From: Trogon surrucura
Taxonomy: Eukaryota > Chordata > Aves > Trogoniformes > Trogonidae
Direction of reading: 5' to 3'
DNA: 64,000 bases
Assembly: GCA_020746105.1 (NCBI GenBank)
Contig: CM036658.1
Coordinates: 29,785,099 to 29,849,098, forward strand
Shown here: positions 1-10,446 of the stretch, piece after piece
How positions within the stretch are numbered: the first letter of the stretch is position 1
Layout of the letters: each line of letters opens with the position of its first letter
Position numbers and translations under genes: made by a program
Notes under the pieces: model-generated
The model's input: only the letters and a program-made list of their open reading frames with translations
What the model was told of the DNA's origin: nothing
The model's database searches: none

Positions 1-303
1 CGCCGCCGCTGAGCCTGGGGTTTCCCCAGTGCCTCCTGCTCTGCAGCACCAGTGGGGATTTCTATCAGGGGAGGGAGTTGGGTTTGATATCGGGCTACTA
101 TCTATAGTTGTATATAATTCTTTACTTTTATCTTCTCACCATTATTTGTATTATTTTCATTAAAGCTGTTCTAGTTTTTTTTCTTCTCTAACCCCTAAGT
201 CTCTCTGCCTCATTCCCTTTTCTCTTCCTGTTTGGAGGGGGGAAGAGGGGATTAGAGAGCATCTGTCCACGTTAGTGGCCGGCCCAGACCTAACCTGCGA
301 CAT
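1..303 (+). mobile_element. Endogenous retrovirus LTR, 3' part, truncated by window edge
   Basis: This segment matches the 3' portion of the complete LTR at 4458-5236 and the reverse complement of 32809-33588. It ends with the same CCTGCGACA-type terminus (CA end) at 303, after which the sequence becomes unique. A TATATAA box lies at 111-117 and an ATTAAA polyadenylation signal at 159-164, a spacing that fits the U3-R arrangement of an LTR promoter and poly(A) site. No retroviral gag or pol sequence follows, and the next LTR 4 kb away is separated by CR1 repeats, so this is most likely a solo LTR. The ERV class is not determined. Confidence 0.8.
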
Positions 304-3300
304 TTGTTTTCAAAAGAGGTTTCGTTTTGTGATGTTTCCTGTGTTTTCCCAGCTGCTCGCCTGACTGTCAACAGACATTGACCACTTGCGGCAGTAGACA
401 TGCCTACAGTGTTTGTAGGAGTGTTTGCTATTGGAAACCATCAAATGAATGGCCAAAACAGTAAGATCAACATGTTGGGGACTGCTTGGTGGCAATGGGC
501 AATTCAAGGCGTGGGTTCAGGACAGTACCTGGTCTGTGCAGATGGATCATCTGTCTCTGCCCCGAAGTCTGCTCCAGTTCCCCCTGTGTTAGCAGAGGAT
601 GCAAATGTGCTTTGTGTTTTGTTGCCATATTCTATGCAAGATTGTTGCTACATCGATCCTCCAGCCGACTAAGAGGAGCAGTCAGAAGTGCTTTTGCCAG
701 CCCACAGAGGATCCGTCTGGCTTTGCAGGCTGAACGAGGCTGGCTGATTTTGGCCCAGGTGGCCTGGAAACAACTCCTGCATATTTGGTGACAGAAACAT
801 GGGACTAAGAATATTAAGTAGGTCTTATGTGGGAAATAAGTCATGAATAGCACATGTGAGAGAGGGTGAAGAAAACATGATGAATTTGGAACAATGGTAA
901 AGAATTAAGCTTGATATTTAGAGAATATTTATTTTGTCATACACAGCAGTTGAACTGTTACTCAGCTGTAGTACAATTTGTTCCATAAAAATTAACTGCA
1001 TCTGGTTCAGTACAAAAATCTGAATGTAAGCATGGTTGTTGAAACTTGGAGAAAGGCTTAGACATTCATACGCTGTAGTGTCATCCATAGTTAAACTAAA
1101 TGGAATATTTGTAAGATTACTAGTCTTCATGAGATGTGGAAGATTTACTGTCTGTTCATCTTATTACACATGAGGAGAGGTTTTTTTAGTGGTTGGGATA
1201 GAACTGTAGTTCTGTTTTGTGGTGATTTCTCTGCTCCTACATTTAGGTGAGTTTTGTCACCTGCGTAGGTAGAAAAGCAGTGCATACAACTCTGATTTGT
1301 GCAGATGTGCAGTGAGACCAGCAACTGTCTGCATGCTTTTAGTTATCTAAAGATTTACCGTACATCCCTGACATCATTCAGGTATCTGAGATCAAAATGA
1401 GATCAAAGGGTTGGATAGTTGCACACCTGTGTGGATGAGGCTTTAGTTATTCTTTGACTTTTACACAAAGAATTCCTAAAAACACACGTGACCGTACTAG
1501 CAGTAGACACTTGCTGGGAAAGGGCTTTTCTCCACCAAGGAAAAAATTGTGGCGCTCAGTGGGGTAGGAGCCACAACTAAAGAGCAAGCAGCTGCCTTAT
1601 CTGTGATGCCCGGACCAGAGGAGCTGCCCCACTCCTTCCCCAGATTACAGGCCTGGTAACACAGAGCAGGAGGGGATGGAGCACAGCCCGTGCAGCAACA
1701 GGACATGGTCTGTCCGCACAGGACGGGATGCTGGCACCTGCGGGTGGATGGTCCAGAAACAGATGTCAGGGCTGTCTGCATGGTCCTCACCATCACTGCT
1801 TTCCCTGACAACATGTTAGCAGGAATATACATCTTGCACCTTTTGGTTTTTAATTTTGTGACCTGCTCTGTGCCCCAACATTTACCATAGAGCCAATTTG
1901 TGTGCCAGGCTGAATTCTGTTTACGTGGTCATCAAGAAAAAGGTGAAAAAATTATGCTGGCACATCCTTTTTCTGGAGCAGGCTGCTCATGTAGCAGGAC
2001 TTGTCCCAGAGACATTAGCTGAAGAACTGGTAAAGACTGGGAGGACTGGGAGAAATGCAAGTGCAGCGTGGACACCAGTGCTCATGCGCAGGTGTTCAGG
2101 CAGCAGAACTCATGAATGCAGACACTTGCTATGTTCTCCGATACAGACTGCCAGCTACAAGTACTGACTGCTCATAGAGTAAGGATGAGGAAGGCTGAGC
2201 ATCTGTCAAAGAACTGAACCTGACCCCTGCTCTGCACTCTACCCACTCCAGGCTCCAATAAATGGTCTAGTAGTAGTCCTTACATCCAGAAGATGGTACA
2301 GAGGACTGGATGGCAATTGGAGGAGGATGGCATTTCTTCTGTATTTGTGACTGGAGCATTCAGGAGGTACTTTGAAAGCTGGCAATAAGAACATAGGCAG
2401 GTATAAAAAGATATGGCCACTTGCTTAGGTTTTTTGTATGCCCTGTGACAACGTGGAATTCAGGGTAGTATTAAAAGTATCTCATATATCTTCATCTTTC
2501 AGTAAGATCTAATGATCGGTATGCATACTGAGTCAAGATCATGATTAGCGTAACCAGTTTGAATATTACATGGGATAAATTCCTTTAAATTTTTTTCAGG
2601 GGCTCATGTATTTTTACTTCAGCCTTTTAAAACACAGAGGAAATTAAAGTCTTCTCTGAGGTTCTGATGGATGAAAAACTTAAATGCTGACATGCTTATT
2701 AGATCCAAGCAGATCCAAATTAAATCAAATGAAAAACATCAGTGGATTTGTAATTATGACTTCAGTATGATGGGAATGCATTGTGGGTTTTCTGGTTTAC
2801 AGAGAAAATGTTATTTAAAAGCCACTACTCTTAAAAAATCATGAACATAAACCATCATTCTTAGGAAATTCTGATACAGTTATTTAACCAGAAGCACAAA
2901 AAAATGAAGCAAATCATACTTGGGATATTTTGGACTACAGAGCTTTTTGTTCTCATAAGCTATTGCTAAGGATATACTTCTCTTTGCTAAGTCAGTATGT
3001 TGACATGGAGCATATTATTTTAGATGAGCATGTTACTTCTGGAAAAATTCATTGGTCTCAGTCAAAGGATTTTGGATTTTTTCTTCCTCAAAGATAAGCA
3101 ATTCATTGGATTTCATTTCCTCAGACATTTATTTCAAAGCTGGCATAAGCAGCAGGTTGCTGTATGAATTCAGTAAATTACAAGACTTCCTTTTCTAACT
3201 GAGGTGTTTAAACTACAGTTGGAAACACAATTTATACCCAGAACATACTTCGAAGTTGCCACTCATTTCTTCATATCCCAAATTCTCAGACTTTAATTTA

Positions 3301-3632
3301 GAATTTATGCTTTGAAATAGTCCTTTTCCCGTGAGATCGCAGAGTAATTTGCGCCACTCTTGAAGCTGGGTGGACTCCCTCTGGTGGCGAACTTCTGCTG
3401 TCCGTCCGGGGGCTACCATCTCTCTAGATTAAGAAGCTGCACTGGCAGCGAACTATGTGCATCAAAACTTACTGTACAAGTAATGTGACTGGAGCCAGCT
3501 TTCATGCTTTATTAAAAAGTGGATATCATAATTCAGTCACAAACGTCACTGAGACGTACATTGGAGAAGCATCCTAAAAGCTGTGCACAGCTTAGCTGGA
3601 TGAAAAAAGCTTCACACATCCATCGCAAAACT
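304..3632. other. Non-repetitive intergenic-type sequence
   Basis: No recognisable gene or repeat was found. The ORFs here are short, occur on both strands and have no recognised domain. Base composition is AT-rich except for modest GC-rich stretches near 1560-2100 and 3340-3420. The latter contains the CTCF-like motif listed separately. Confidence 0.5.
3373..3390 (-). promoter_or_regulatory. Candidate CTCF-like binding motif
   Basis: On the minus strand the sequence reads CGCCACCAGAGGGAGTC. It resembles the vertebrate CTCF core (CCASYAGRKGGCRS), with the terminal GGC replaced by GGA. It lies in a short CpG-containing patch within AT-rich DNA, immediately before a repeat pile-up. One motif match in 64 kb can arise by chance, and occupancy cannot be judged from sequence. 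Confidence 0.25.
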
Positions 3633-3994
3633 TCATAGATTCGTGGAATTGTTTAGCTTGAAAAAGACTTTTAAGATCATCATGTCAAACCATTAACGTA
3701 ACAATGCCAGGTCCACCATTAAACTATGTCATTAAGCACCATATCTGCGTGTCTTTTAAATACCTCTGGGGACGGTCACTCAGCCACTTCCCTGGGCAGC
3801 CTATTCCAATTCTTGACAAACCTTGCAGTGAATATTTTTCTCCTAATGTCCAATCTAAACCTCCCTTGGCACAACTTAAGGCCATTTCCTCTTGTTCTGT
3901 CACTTCTTACTTGGGAGAAGAGACCAATGTCCACCTCACTACAACCTCTTGTCAGGGAGTTCTAGTGAGCAAGGTCTCCCCTCAGCCTCCTTTT
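3633..3994 (-). mobile_element. Old, diverged CR1 LINE 3' fragment
   Basis: Read on the minus strand, this is the 3' end of a CR1 element. The plus-strand start (TCATAGATTCGTGGAATTG) is the complement of a decayed ATTCTATGA-type tail. It is followed by the conserved '...GACGGTCACTCAGCCACTTCCCTGGGCAGCC...' type segment encoding the C-terminal RT region. It is visibly more decayed and of a different subfamily from the CR1 that begins directly after it at 3995. It stops abruptly at 3994 in mid-ORF, suggesting it was interrupted by that younger element. A clear continuation on the far side was not identified. Confidence 0.75.
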
Positions 3995-4457
3995 CACAGA
4001 ATCACAGAATCACAGAATGTCAGGAGTTGGAAGGGACCTCAGAAGATCTTCTAGTCCAACACCCCTGCCAGAGCAGGATCACCCAGAGTAGGTCACACAG
4101 GAATGTATCCAGAGGGGTTTTGAATGTCTTCAGAGAAGGAGACTCTACAGCCTCCCCGGGCAGCCTGTACCAGTGCTCCATCACCCTCACAGTGAAAAAG
4201 TTTTTCCTAATGTTTTTGTGGAACCTGCAATGTTCCAGCTTGCATCCATTGCCCCTTGTCCTGTTATTGGACATCACTGAGAAGAGCATGGCACTGTCCT
4301 CCTGACACTCCCCCTTGACATATTTGTAAACATTAATGAGGTCACCCCTCAGTCTCCTCTTCTCCAGGCTAAAGAGCCCCAGCTCCTTCAGCCTTTCCTC
4401 ATAAGGGAGGTGCTCCACTCCCTTCATTACCTTTGTGGCTCTGCGCTGGACTCTCTC

Positions 4458-5236
4458 TGTCCTGGGTTTAGCTGAAAACTCAGTCCTGTTTAGTGATTTT
4501 TACTTTCCAGTTTAGTGTCTTCTAAAAGGCTGCACGTTCTGCAGTCAGCAGCATGTTTTTGCAGACAGTGTGTGCTACTGGCAGTGATAACACCTGATGT
4601 TTACAGTTACTGCCTGGGACTGGTATGCAGAAAGGCTCTTGCTGATACTTGCTCCTATAGTGACCAAGGCCACTGCTGGCTCTTGTGTGCCACTCTGGGG
4701 GTGCTGGGTAGTAAGAGGGGTCACAAGGAAGTAAAAGGTTGCAGCTCTGGGGGTAATAGACAGGACAGGTGACCAACAAGAGTATTCCATCCCATATACA
4801 TCATATTTAGTATGAATTGAGGGATCACGGGAGTTTCAGCCCTTTTTCGCTGCCCTTTTCTTCGCCTCTTTCACCCCTTTTCTGCAATGGCCAGTGTCCA
4901 AAGAGGACTCCATCTGACCTCCTGATTTTGATCCGGATCCTGAGTTCCTGAATCCAACTCCCTGCATCCAGCTCCCGCTGCCGCTGAGCCTGGGGTTTCC
5001 CCAGTGCCTTCTGCTCTGCAGCACCAGTGGGGATTTCTGTCGGGGGAGGGAGTCGGGTTTGATATTGGGCTAATTTCCATTATTTTCATTAAAGCTGTCC
5101 TAGTTTTTCTTCTCTAACCTGTAAGTCTTTCTGCCTCATTCCCTTTTCTCTTCCTGTTTGGGGGGGGGGGGGGGGGAAGAGGGGGTTAGAGAGCGTCTGT
5201 CCGCATTAGTGGCTGGCCCAGCCCTAACCCGCAACA
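4458..5236 (+). mobile_element. Solo LTR of endogenous retrovirus, inserted in CR1
   Basis: This is a complete 779-bp LTR with TG...CA ends (TGTCCTGGGTTTAGCTG at the left, CCCGCAACA at the right). It is the same family as 1-303 and as the 780-bp minus-strand copy at 32809-33588. It interrupts the minus-strand CR1 between CTCTC and AAG, which are adjacent in intact CR1 copies such as the one at 14.86 kb. There is no internal retroviral sequence, so it is a solo LTR left by LTR-LTR recombination. No target-site duplication is visible. An ATTAAA poly(A) signal is near 5088-5093. Compared with 1-303 it lacks about 45 bp that carried the TATATAA box. It also contains a 17-G run. Confidence 0.88.
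5160..5176 (+). repeat. Poly-G tract (17 G) inside LTR
   Basis: This is an uninterrupted G run within the LTR. The corresponding position in the 1-303 copy is GGAGGGGGG, so the tract grew by slippage or is a sequencing/assembly uncertainty. It could form a G-quadruplex. Confidence 0.9.
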
Positions 5237-6818
5237 AAGTTCCCTGTCTCTCTTGAGCTGAGGGGCCCAGAACTGGACACAAGATTCCAGTTGCGGCCTC
5301 ACCAGGGCAGAGTAGAGGGGAGAGGAGGACCTCTCTCAACCAATTAGCCACACCCCTTCTAACACACCCCAGGATGCCATTGGCCTTCTTGGTCACGAGA
5401 GCACATTGCTGGCTCATGGTCATCCCGCTGTCCACTAGAACCCCCAGGTCCCTTTCCCCTGCGCTGCTCTCCAGCAGGGCAGTCCCCAACCTATACTGGC
5501 ACATGGGGTTATTTTTTCCCAAGTGCAAAACTCTACACTTGCCCTTGTTGAACTTCATAAGATTTCTCCCCGCCCAGCCCTCCAGCCTGTCTAGGTCTCT
5601 CTGAATGGCAGCACAGCCTTCTGGAGTGTCAACCATTCCTCCCAGTTTCGTGTCATCAGCAAACTTGCTGACAACACTCTAATCCCTCATCCAGGTCATT
5701 GATGAATGTATTAAACAGCACCGGCCCGAGCACTGACCCCTGAGGGACCCCACTAGACACAGGCATCCAGCCAGACTCTGCCCCATTGACCACAACTCTC
5801 TGACTTCTACCCTTCAACGAATTAGTAACCCACCTCACTACTTGGTCATCTAGACCCCACTTCCTCAGTTTCCCTATGAGGGTGCTGTGGGAGACGGTGT
5901 CAAATGCCTTGCTAATGTCCAGATAGACCACATCCACTGCATGGCCACCATCCATCCACCTGGTTATGTCTTCATAAAAGGCTATCAGGTTGGTCAAGCA
6001 TGACTTCCCCTTGGCAAAGCCATGCTGACTGCTCCAAATAATCTTCTTATCCTTGATATGCCTAGAGACAGTGTCAAGGATAAGATGTTCCATCACCTTT
6101 CCAGGGATGGAGGTGAGGCTGACCGGTCTGTAGTTACCCGGGTCATCCTTCCTGCCTTTCTTATAGACTGGAGTGACATTCGCTTTCCTCCCATCTTCAG
6201 GCACCTCACCTGTTGCCCACGAGTTACCAAAGATGATGGAGAGTGGCCTAGCAATGACTCCCGCCACCTCCCTCAGCACCCGTGGGTGCATCCCATCAGA
6301 GCCCGGGGATTTATGGATGTTTAAACTTTCAAACTGATCCTTAACCCAGTTGTCACCAACCAGGGTAAACTCCTCCTTTATCTTGACTTCCTCTGGGGCC
6401 TCAGGGGACTGAAGCTTCTGAGGACAGTCTCTAACAGTATAGACAGAGGCAAAGAAGGCATTCAGCAACTCTGCCTTCTTTCTGTCCTCTGTCTCCAGGA
6501 CACCCACCTCATTCAACAGAGGGCCTACATTGCCTCTAGTGTTAGTTTTGTCAGCAATGTATTTGAAGAAGCCCTTTCAGTTGTCCTTGACCTCTCTTGC
6601 AAGTTTTAATTCCAAGGAGGCCTTAGTATTTCTAATTGTCTCCCAACATTCCCTGACAGCAGTCCTATACTCCACCCGAGTGGCCAGCCCTTCCTTCCAC
6701 AATTTATATACCCTCCCCTTCCACCTGAGTCTGCCCAGCAGATCCCTGGTTAACCATGCAGGCCTTCTGGATCCCTTTCTTGATTTCCTACCTGTTGGGA
6801 TGCACTGACCCTGAGCCT

Positions 6819-6995
6819 GGACAGTTCCCTGTCGTTCTTGAACTGAGGGGCCCAGAACTGGACACAATATTCCAGACGTGGCCTCACCAGGGCAGAGTAG
6901 AGGGGGGAGGAGGACCTCTCTCGACCTATTAGCCACATCCCTTCTAATACACCCCAGGATGTCACTGGCCTTCTTGGCCATGAGGGCATATTGCT
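6819..6995 (-). mobile_element. CR1 LINE internal fragment
   Basis: This short minus-strand piece of CR1 ORF2 corresponds to the segment at 5237-5410 (GAACTGAGGGGCCCAGAACT, then the GGCCTTCTTGGCCATGAGGG region). It sits directly against the 5' end of the larger CR1, so the same part of ORF2 occurs twice within 1.6 kb. It lacks a 3' tail. It may be a remnant of the element into which the larger CR1 inserted, or the product of an internal rearrangement. Confidence 0.75.
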
Positions 6996-7724
6996 TTCTA
7001 ATACGTGCACAGTTGATCATGTGAGCATCAATTCTTTCATGAGACACTACACAGCAGTCTCAACAGTATCTTTTAAGAGTGGCCTATGTGTTCATAATCT
7101 TAGAATAGGGAGCAGGCTGGTTCCCTTATTCAAGGTTGCAGGGTGGCATTTGTTACCTCTGAATCTATAATTTTGCTTAGTTTTAGACTGTACCCATAAA
7201 TGCAAGAAAAAGCACTGGATTCTCTCATTATATTGGAGGTAATGACGTTTTATGGATTGTTGAAAGGTTCTTATCAAGAAGCACAGAATTAGACTTTCAC
7301 TTTTTCTTGCCTCAGTTTTCTTGAAAAAGGTGACTAGTGTGTAAGACTTGTTGCTAAACTTATTTATGTTTGGCATCTGGTGCCAGTGAATGGTACCAGG
7401 GAGTCTGGATCTGGTGTTTTTCCTCCTTCATCCACACTTCACATATTTTTTTCCAACTTTATTTATATCTGAAAAAGCCACAGGGGATTATTTAAAAGGG
7501 AAGCATCCAACACAAACAAGTGTTCCAATTCACGTGAAGTATGATAGTAATCCTGAAACATAAACCAAAACCACTTAGATCATTTTGTTACAGTATAAAT
7601 CCTATATACCTTATTTTCTTAAGAATTTTTTTAAAAAATGATCTTGTCTCTCACATTTGTTCAACCAGATCAGTTATTTTTGTCAGTGACGTATCTGCCT
7701 GTGATAACATTCTGCCTTATCATG

Positions 7725-7850
7725 GGATCGTAGGAGATGGAGTTGGAATGGACCTCAAGAAATTTCTGGTTCATCCCACTGCCTTATGCTCATCCATCTC
7801 CTATCTGATAATACACATGGATCTGTTTTTAGCACATACAATCTTTTGAC
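7725..7850 (-). mobile_element. Possible very old CR1 3' relic
   Basis: The plus strand reads ATCGTAGGAGATGGAGTTGG, then AATGGACCTCAAGAAATTTCTGG and CATCCCACTGCC. This parallels the CR1 3' end pattern (ATCATAGAAT...GTTGGAAGGGACCTC...GATCATCTAGTCCAACCCCCCTGCC) with many substitutions. It is too diverged to place in a subfamily. Confidence 0.45.
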
Positions 7851-10429
7851 TTTTATTCTAATTTTTGGAACAAACTGAGATGAAAATTTCAAGGTAGAGG
7901 GAAAAATACTGCATGCCTAAAGAGAAGCAGGGCGATATGGTGATTCTCCCTGCCTGCCTTCCACTATTTCACTTTTATAAGTATATATTTTGTTTTCTTT
8001 CTCCTCCTTGTGCTATTTTACAGCTTATTTTTCTAGAAATGTTGCTTTCTAGCTCCTATGTTTTCTTTTCCCTTATTTCCTCTGTTATTTTCGCAGGTGA
8101 TGGTGCAAAGAGAACCAAATGAAATGATTTGGTTTAGAAGAGCCATCAGCAGCGCAGTATCTTTCCACTGAAGAAAATGGAAATGCAATAAGCACAGAAA
8201 TGATGCTGGTAATTGTTGATTATCATCTCAAGCTTTACCAGTCCATTTTTCTCCTACTCTGATTGCATTTATGTTGTGGTCTGGACGTGCCACATAAGGA
8301 CACGATGATTACTCTGTGTTGCATCCAAGCAGCTCTTTCCCTTCCCACTCTCAGTTCTTTGTCAGGTGCTTGTTGTTTCCCCTGGACATCAGATTCTCCA
8401 CTCTTTCAGCATGGACCTGCTGCCAGCAGCATGACTGAAATCTAGGCCAAAAGTGATGGCTGACCTCCCACTTGGGTACTTATTGGAAACTGATCTGTTG
8501 GAAAAAAACTTCCAGTGAAAAATCCAGCCTGCTTCTTGGAAGGTGCTCACACACCCAATGTAAACCTGAAGGCAGGAAATAACTCTGTAAAACAGAATTC
8601 TTTTTGAAATTAATGAAAATTGCTTGGAGAACAGAATCCCATTTTTCTAAACTCCATGATGATGCAGTACAGGCTACTCACGAATTACTAAAATTGTTTA
8701 GATATGCTAAAGCTCGATTTCAATGATGTAAATCCTTGCAGAGTTTTTTTGTAATTGATTTTCAGCCTTGTTCATGATATTTTTTTCTCTCTCATTCAGT
8801 AACCACATTGTTCTGCATCTTGTGCTGTTGTCAGGTTAGGGACCAGCTGGAAGAGTCAATGACAGTCTCTGCTCCAGATGACCTGCTATCCTTTCCAGTG
8901 CTGTTCTGGAATGGATCCCCAAGGCTAACAGCTGGATTGTGAAAATCCAGTTTATAAATCGTGATTAAAAATGCAAAAGAAGTAAAAAACATTTATGTAC
9001 AAAGAAAAAATGTCAGGTACTGGGTAATTTATAATGTAACTCATTAGGCTTGGGCCTTTATGTTAAATTTTATACTCTATTTGCAAGACAAAGAATTAAA
9101 ATAGTTGAGAAGCTTGTTGTATTGCTGAATGTCTGTTAGAAAATATTTATTTGCACTGAAAATAGGAAATGAGAGGGCTTAGTGCACATATAGTAGCTTG
9201 CAATGTGACATATGCTTGTATAAATGGGAGATATGTTTTGATCTGCTCTGGCACCCATCCATTTCAGTGACAATCTTGGGAAATTCCCCAAAATATTGGG
9301 GCTTGTGCAAGGTGCCTTTCTTCTCTGTAGGCAAGAAAAGTGAGCTGCATTAACAGGAAACTCCAATAGTTACCAGAAAGAAAGCATGCAGGTCCTTGAA
9401 GAAGACAAATTGAACAAAAATCTGTTTTGTATTTCCTTGATTTAAAGAATTCAGTGAAATTATCTTTGTATGCAGGGACTATCATCATTCCTAGGAGGTG
9501 AATCTGTTTCGGAGCTGTTTGCCAGCTTTGATGCTAGGAGAGGTTTCTCACCAGTCTTATCACTCTCCACAACATCCATTCCTAAAATCTATTAGTGTAA
9601 TTGCTAAAACAGAAATGAAAGTGAGGAGTGTAAGGCTCCACATATGAAAGTAACAAGCTAGTTCATCACAGAGCAGCTGGAAGTAAAATTTTTTAGTGAT
9701 CTTTTCTCTAAGAAGTACTGGGAGTTGACATGGATTGTGCTCAGGACCACTAGTGCCTGTGAATCATGATTTTGTTCGCTGATGAATTAAAGTTCACTTA
9801 GGAGGGTGGCTCTCTCACCTTTCATTGGACACCATGGGAAAGCAGATATCCTTAATACATTTTATGTTTTGCTAGTAGTAACAATCTCCAACAATTCATT
9901 AATTGACAACCTAAAGGCTATGAAGGAAAACATAGCAACAGCTGGGGTGATGATTGTGGCACAAAATAAATTCAATGGAGTCAAGTTTGGCTTTCATGAG
10001 CTCATTTTCCCCAGCCACATTCTCACATCAGTTTGGATTTATTTTCCAACTGCTTGAGCATGACATCTCTTTCTGTCTCTTTAAGTGTTACAAAACACAG
10101 AAGGGACTAAGGAGGGACCCAGAGAATGTGTTCTGCCACATCCACCATGTAATATCTGGGAGAGCCCTTTCTTAAAGTGGTTTCATTCCCAACTCACTAG
10201 GGAATTCAGAAGTGGATGGCTTTAGCAGTACTGAAGCTAGCCTCCTTTCATTCAGGCAAGACCCAAAAAGTGAAATAATCTGCTGGTTCTTGTTCTTGTT
10301 TAACAACATCCCAAGTGGCTGGGAGTAAAAGTTGTGAAGACTGGGGGCATACACAACTTTTTTCTTATCTTATTTACCTTTACTTTTTGTGGCTTTATCC
10401 CTGACTCTTAGTACTCTGTAAGCTTTTTC

Positions 10430-10446
10430 TTTTTTTTTTTTTTTTT
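10430..10446 (+). repeat. Poly-T tract (17 T)
   Basis: Homopolymer run in unique sequence. There is no adjoining retroposon body or clear target-site duplication to mark it as a retrocopy tail. Confidence 0.9.

Larger units (their letters stand above)
4090..6810 (-). pseudogene. CR1 ORF2 (reverse transcriptase) pseudogene
   Basis: This is the degraded ORF2 of the CR1 element above. The longest open part (minus strand, 6516 to 5656, 286 residues) carries the linker, the start of RT ([10 protein letters not shown]), [27 protein letters not shown], motif A ([15 protein letters not shown]) and [15 protein letters not shown]. The frame then breaks just before the FADD active-site box through a 2-bp deletion, which is also present in the copy at 15.3 kb. 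The C-terminal third (4427 to 4020) is cut by the LTR at 4458-5236, and the usual stop codon has become a Trp codon. It cannot make a working ORF2 protein. Confidence 0.85.
3995..6818 (-). mobile_element. CR1 LINE, minus strand, 5'-truncated, split by a solo LTR
   Basis: The 3' tail, as repeated CACAGAATCACAGAATC on the plus strand, starts at 3995. The body resumes after the 4458-5236 LTR and runs to about 6818. Homology covers the endonuclease/RT linker, the RT domain and the C-terminal region, and closely matches the copies at 14400-16796 and 21826-23134. The 5' end, containing most of the endonuclease, is absent. At 6811-6818 the match to the sister copy ends at CTGAGCCT and switches to a different part of CR1. 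It is younger than the flanking 3633-3994 CR1 and older than the LTR inside it. Confidence 0.9.

Noticed and set aside
1-5236. The two same-strand LTRs at 1-303 and 4458-5236 as ends of one provirus
   Set aside because: The 4.2 kb between them contains unique DNA and minus-strand CR1 sequence, not gag, pol or env, and the second LTR sits inside a CR1. They are independent insertions.
5136-5636. A 166-codon minus-strand ORF spanning LTR and CR1 as a fusion gene
   Set aside because: It runs by chance across the LTR-CR1 junction and through the G-run. The CR1 part is a frameshifted fragment.
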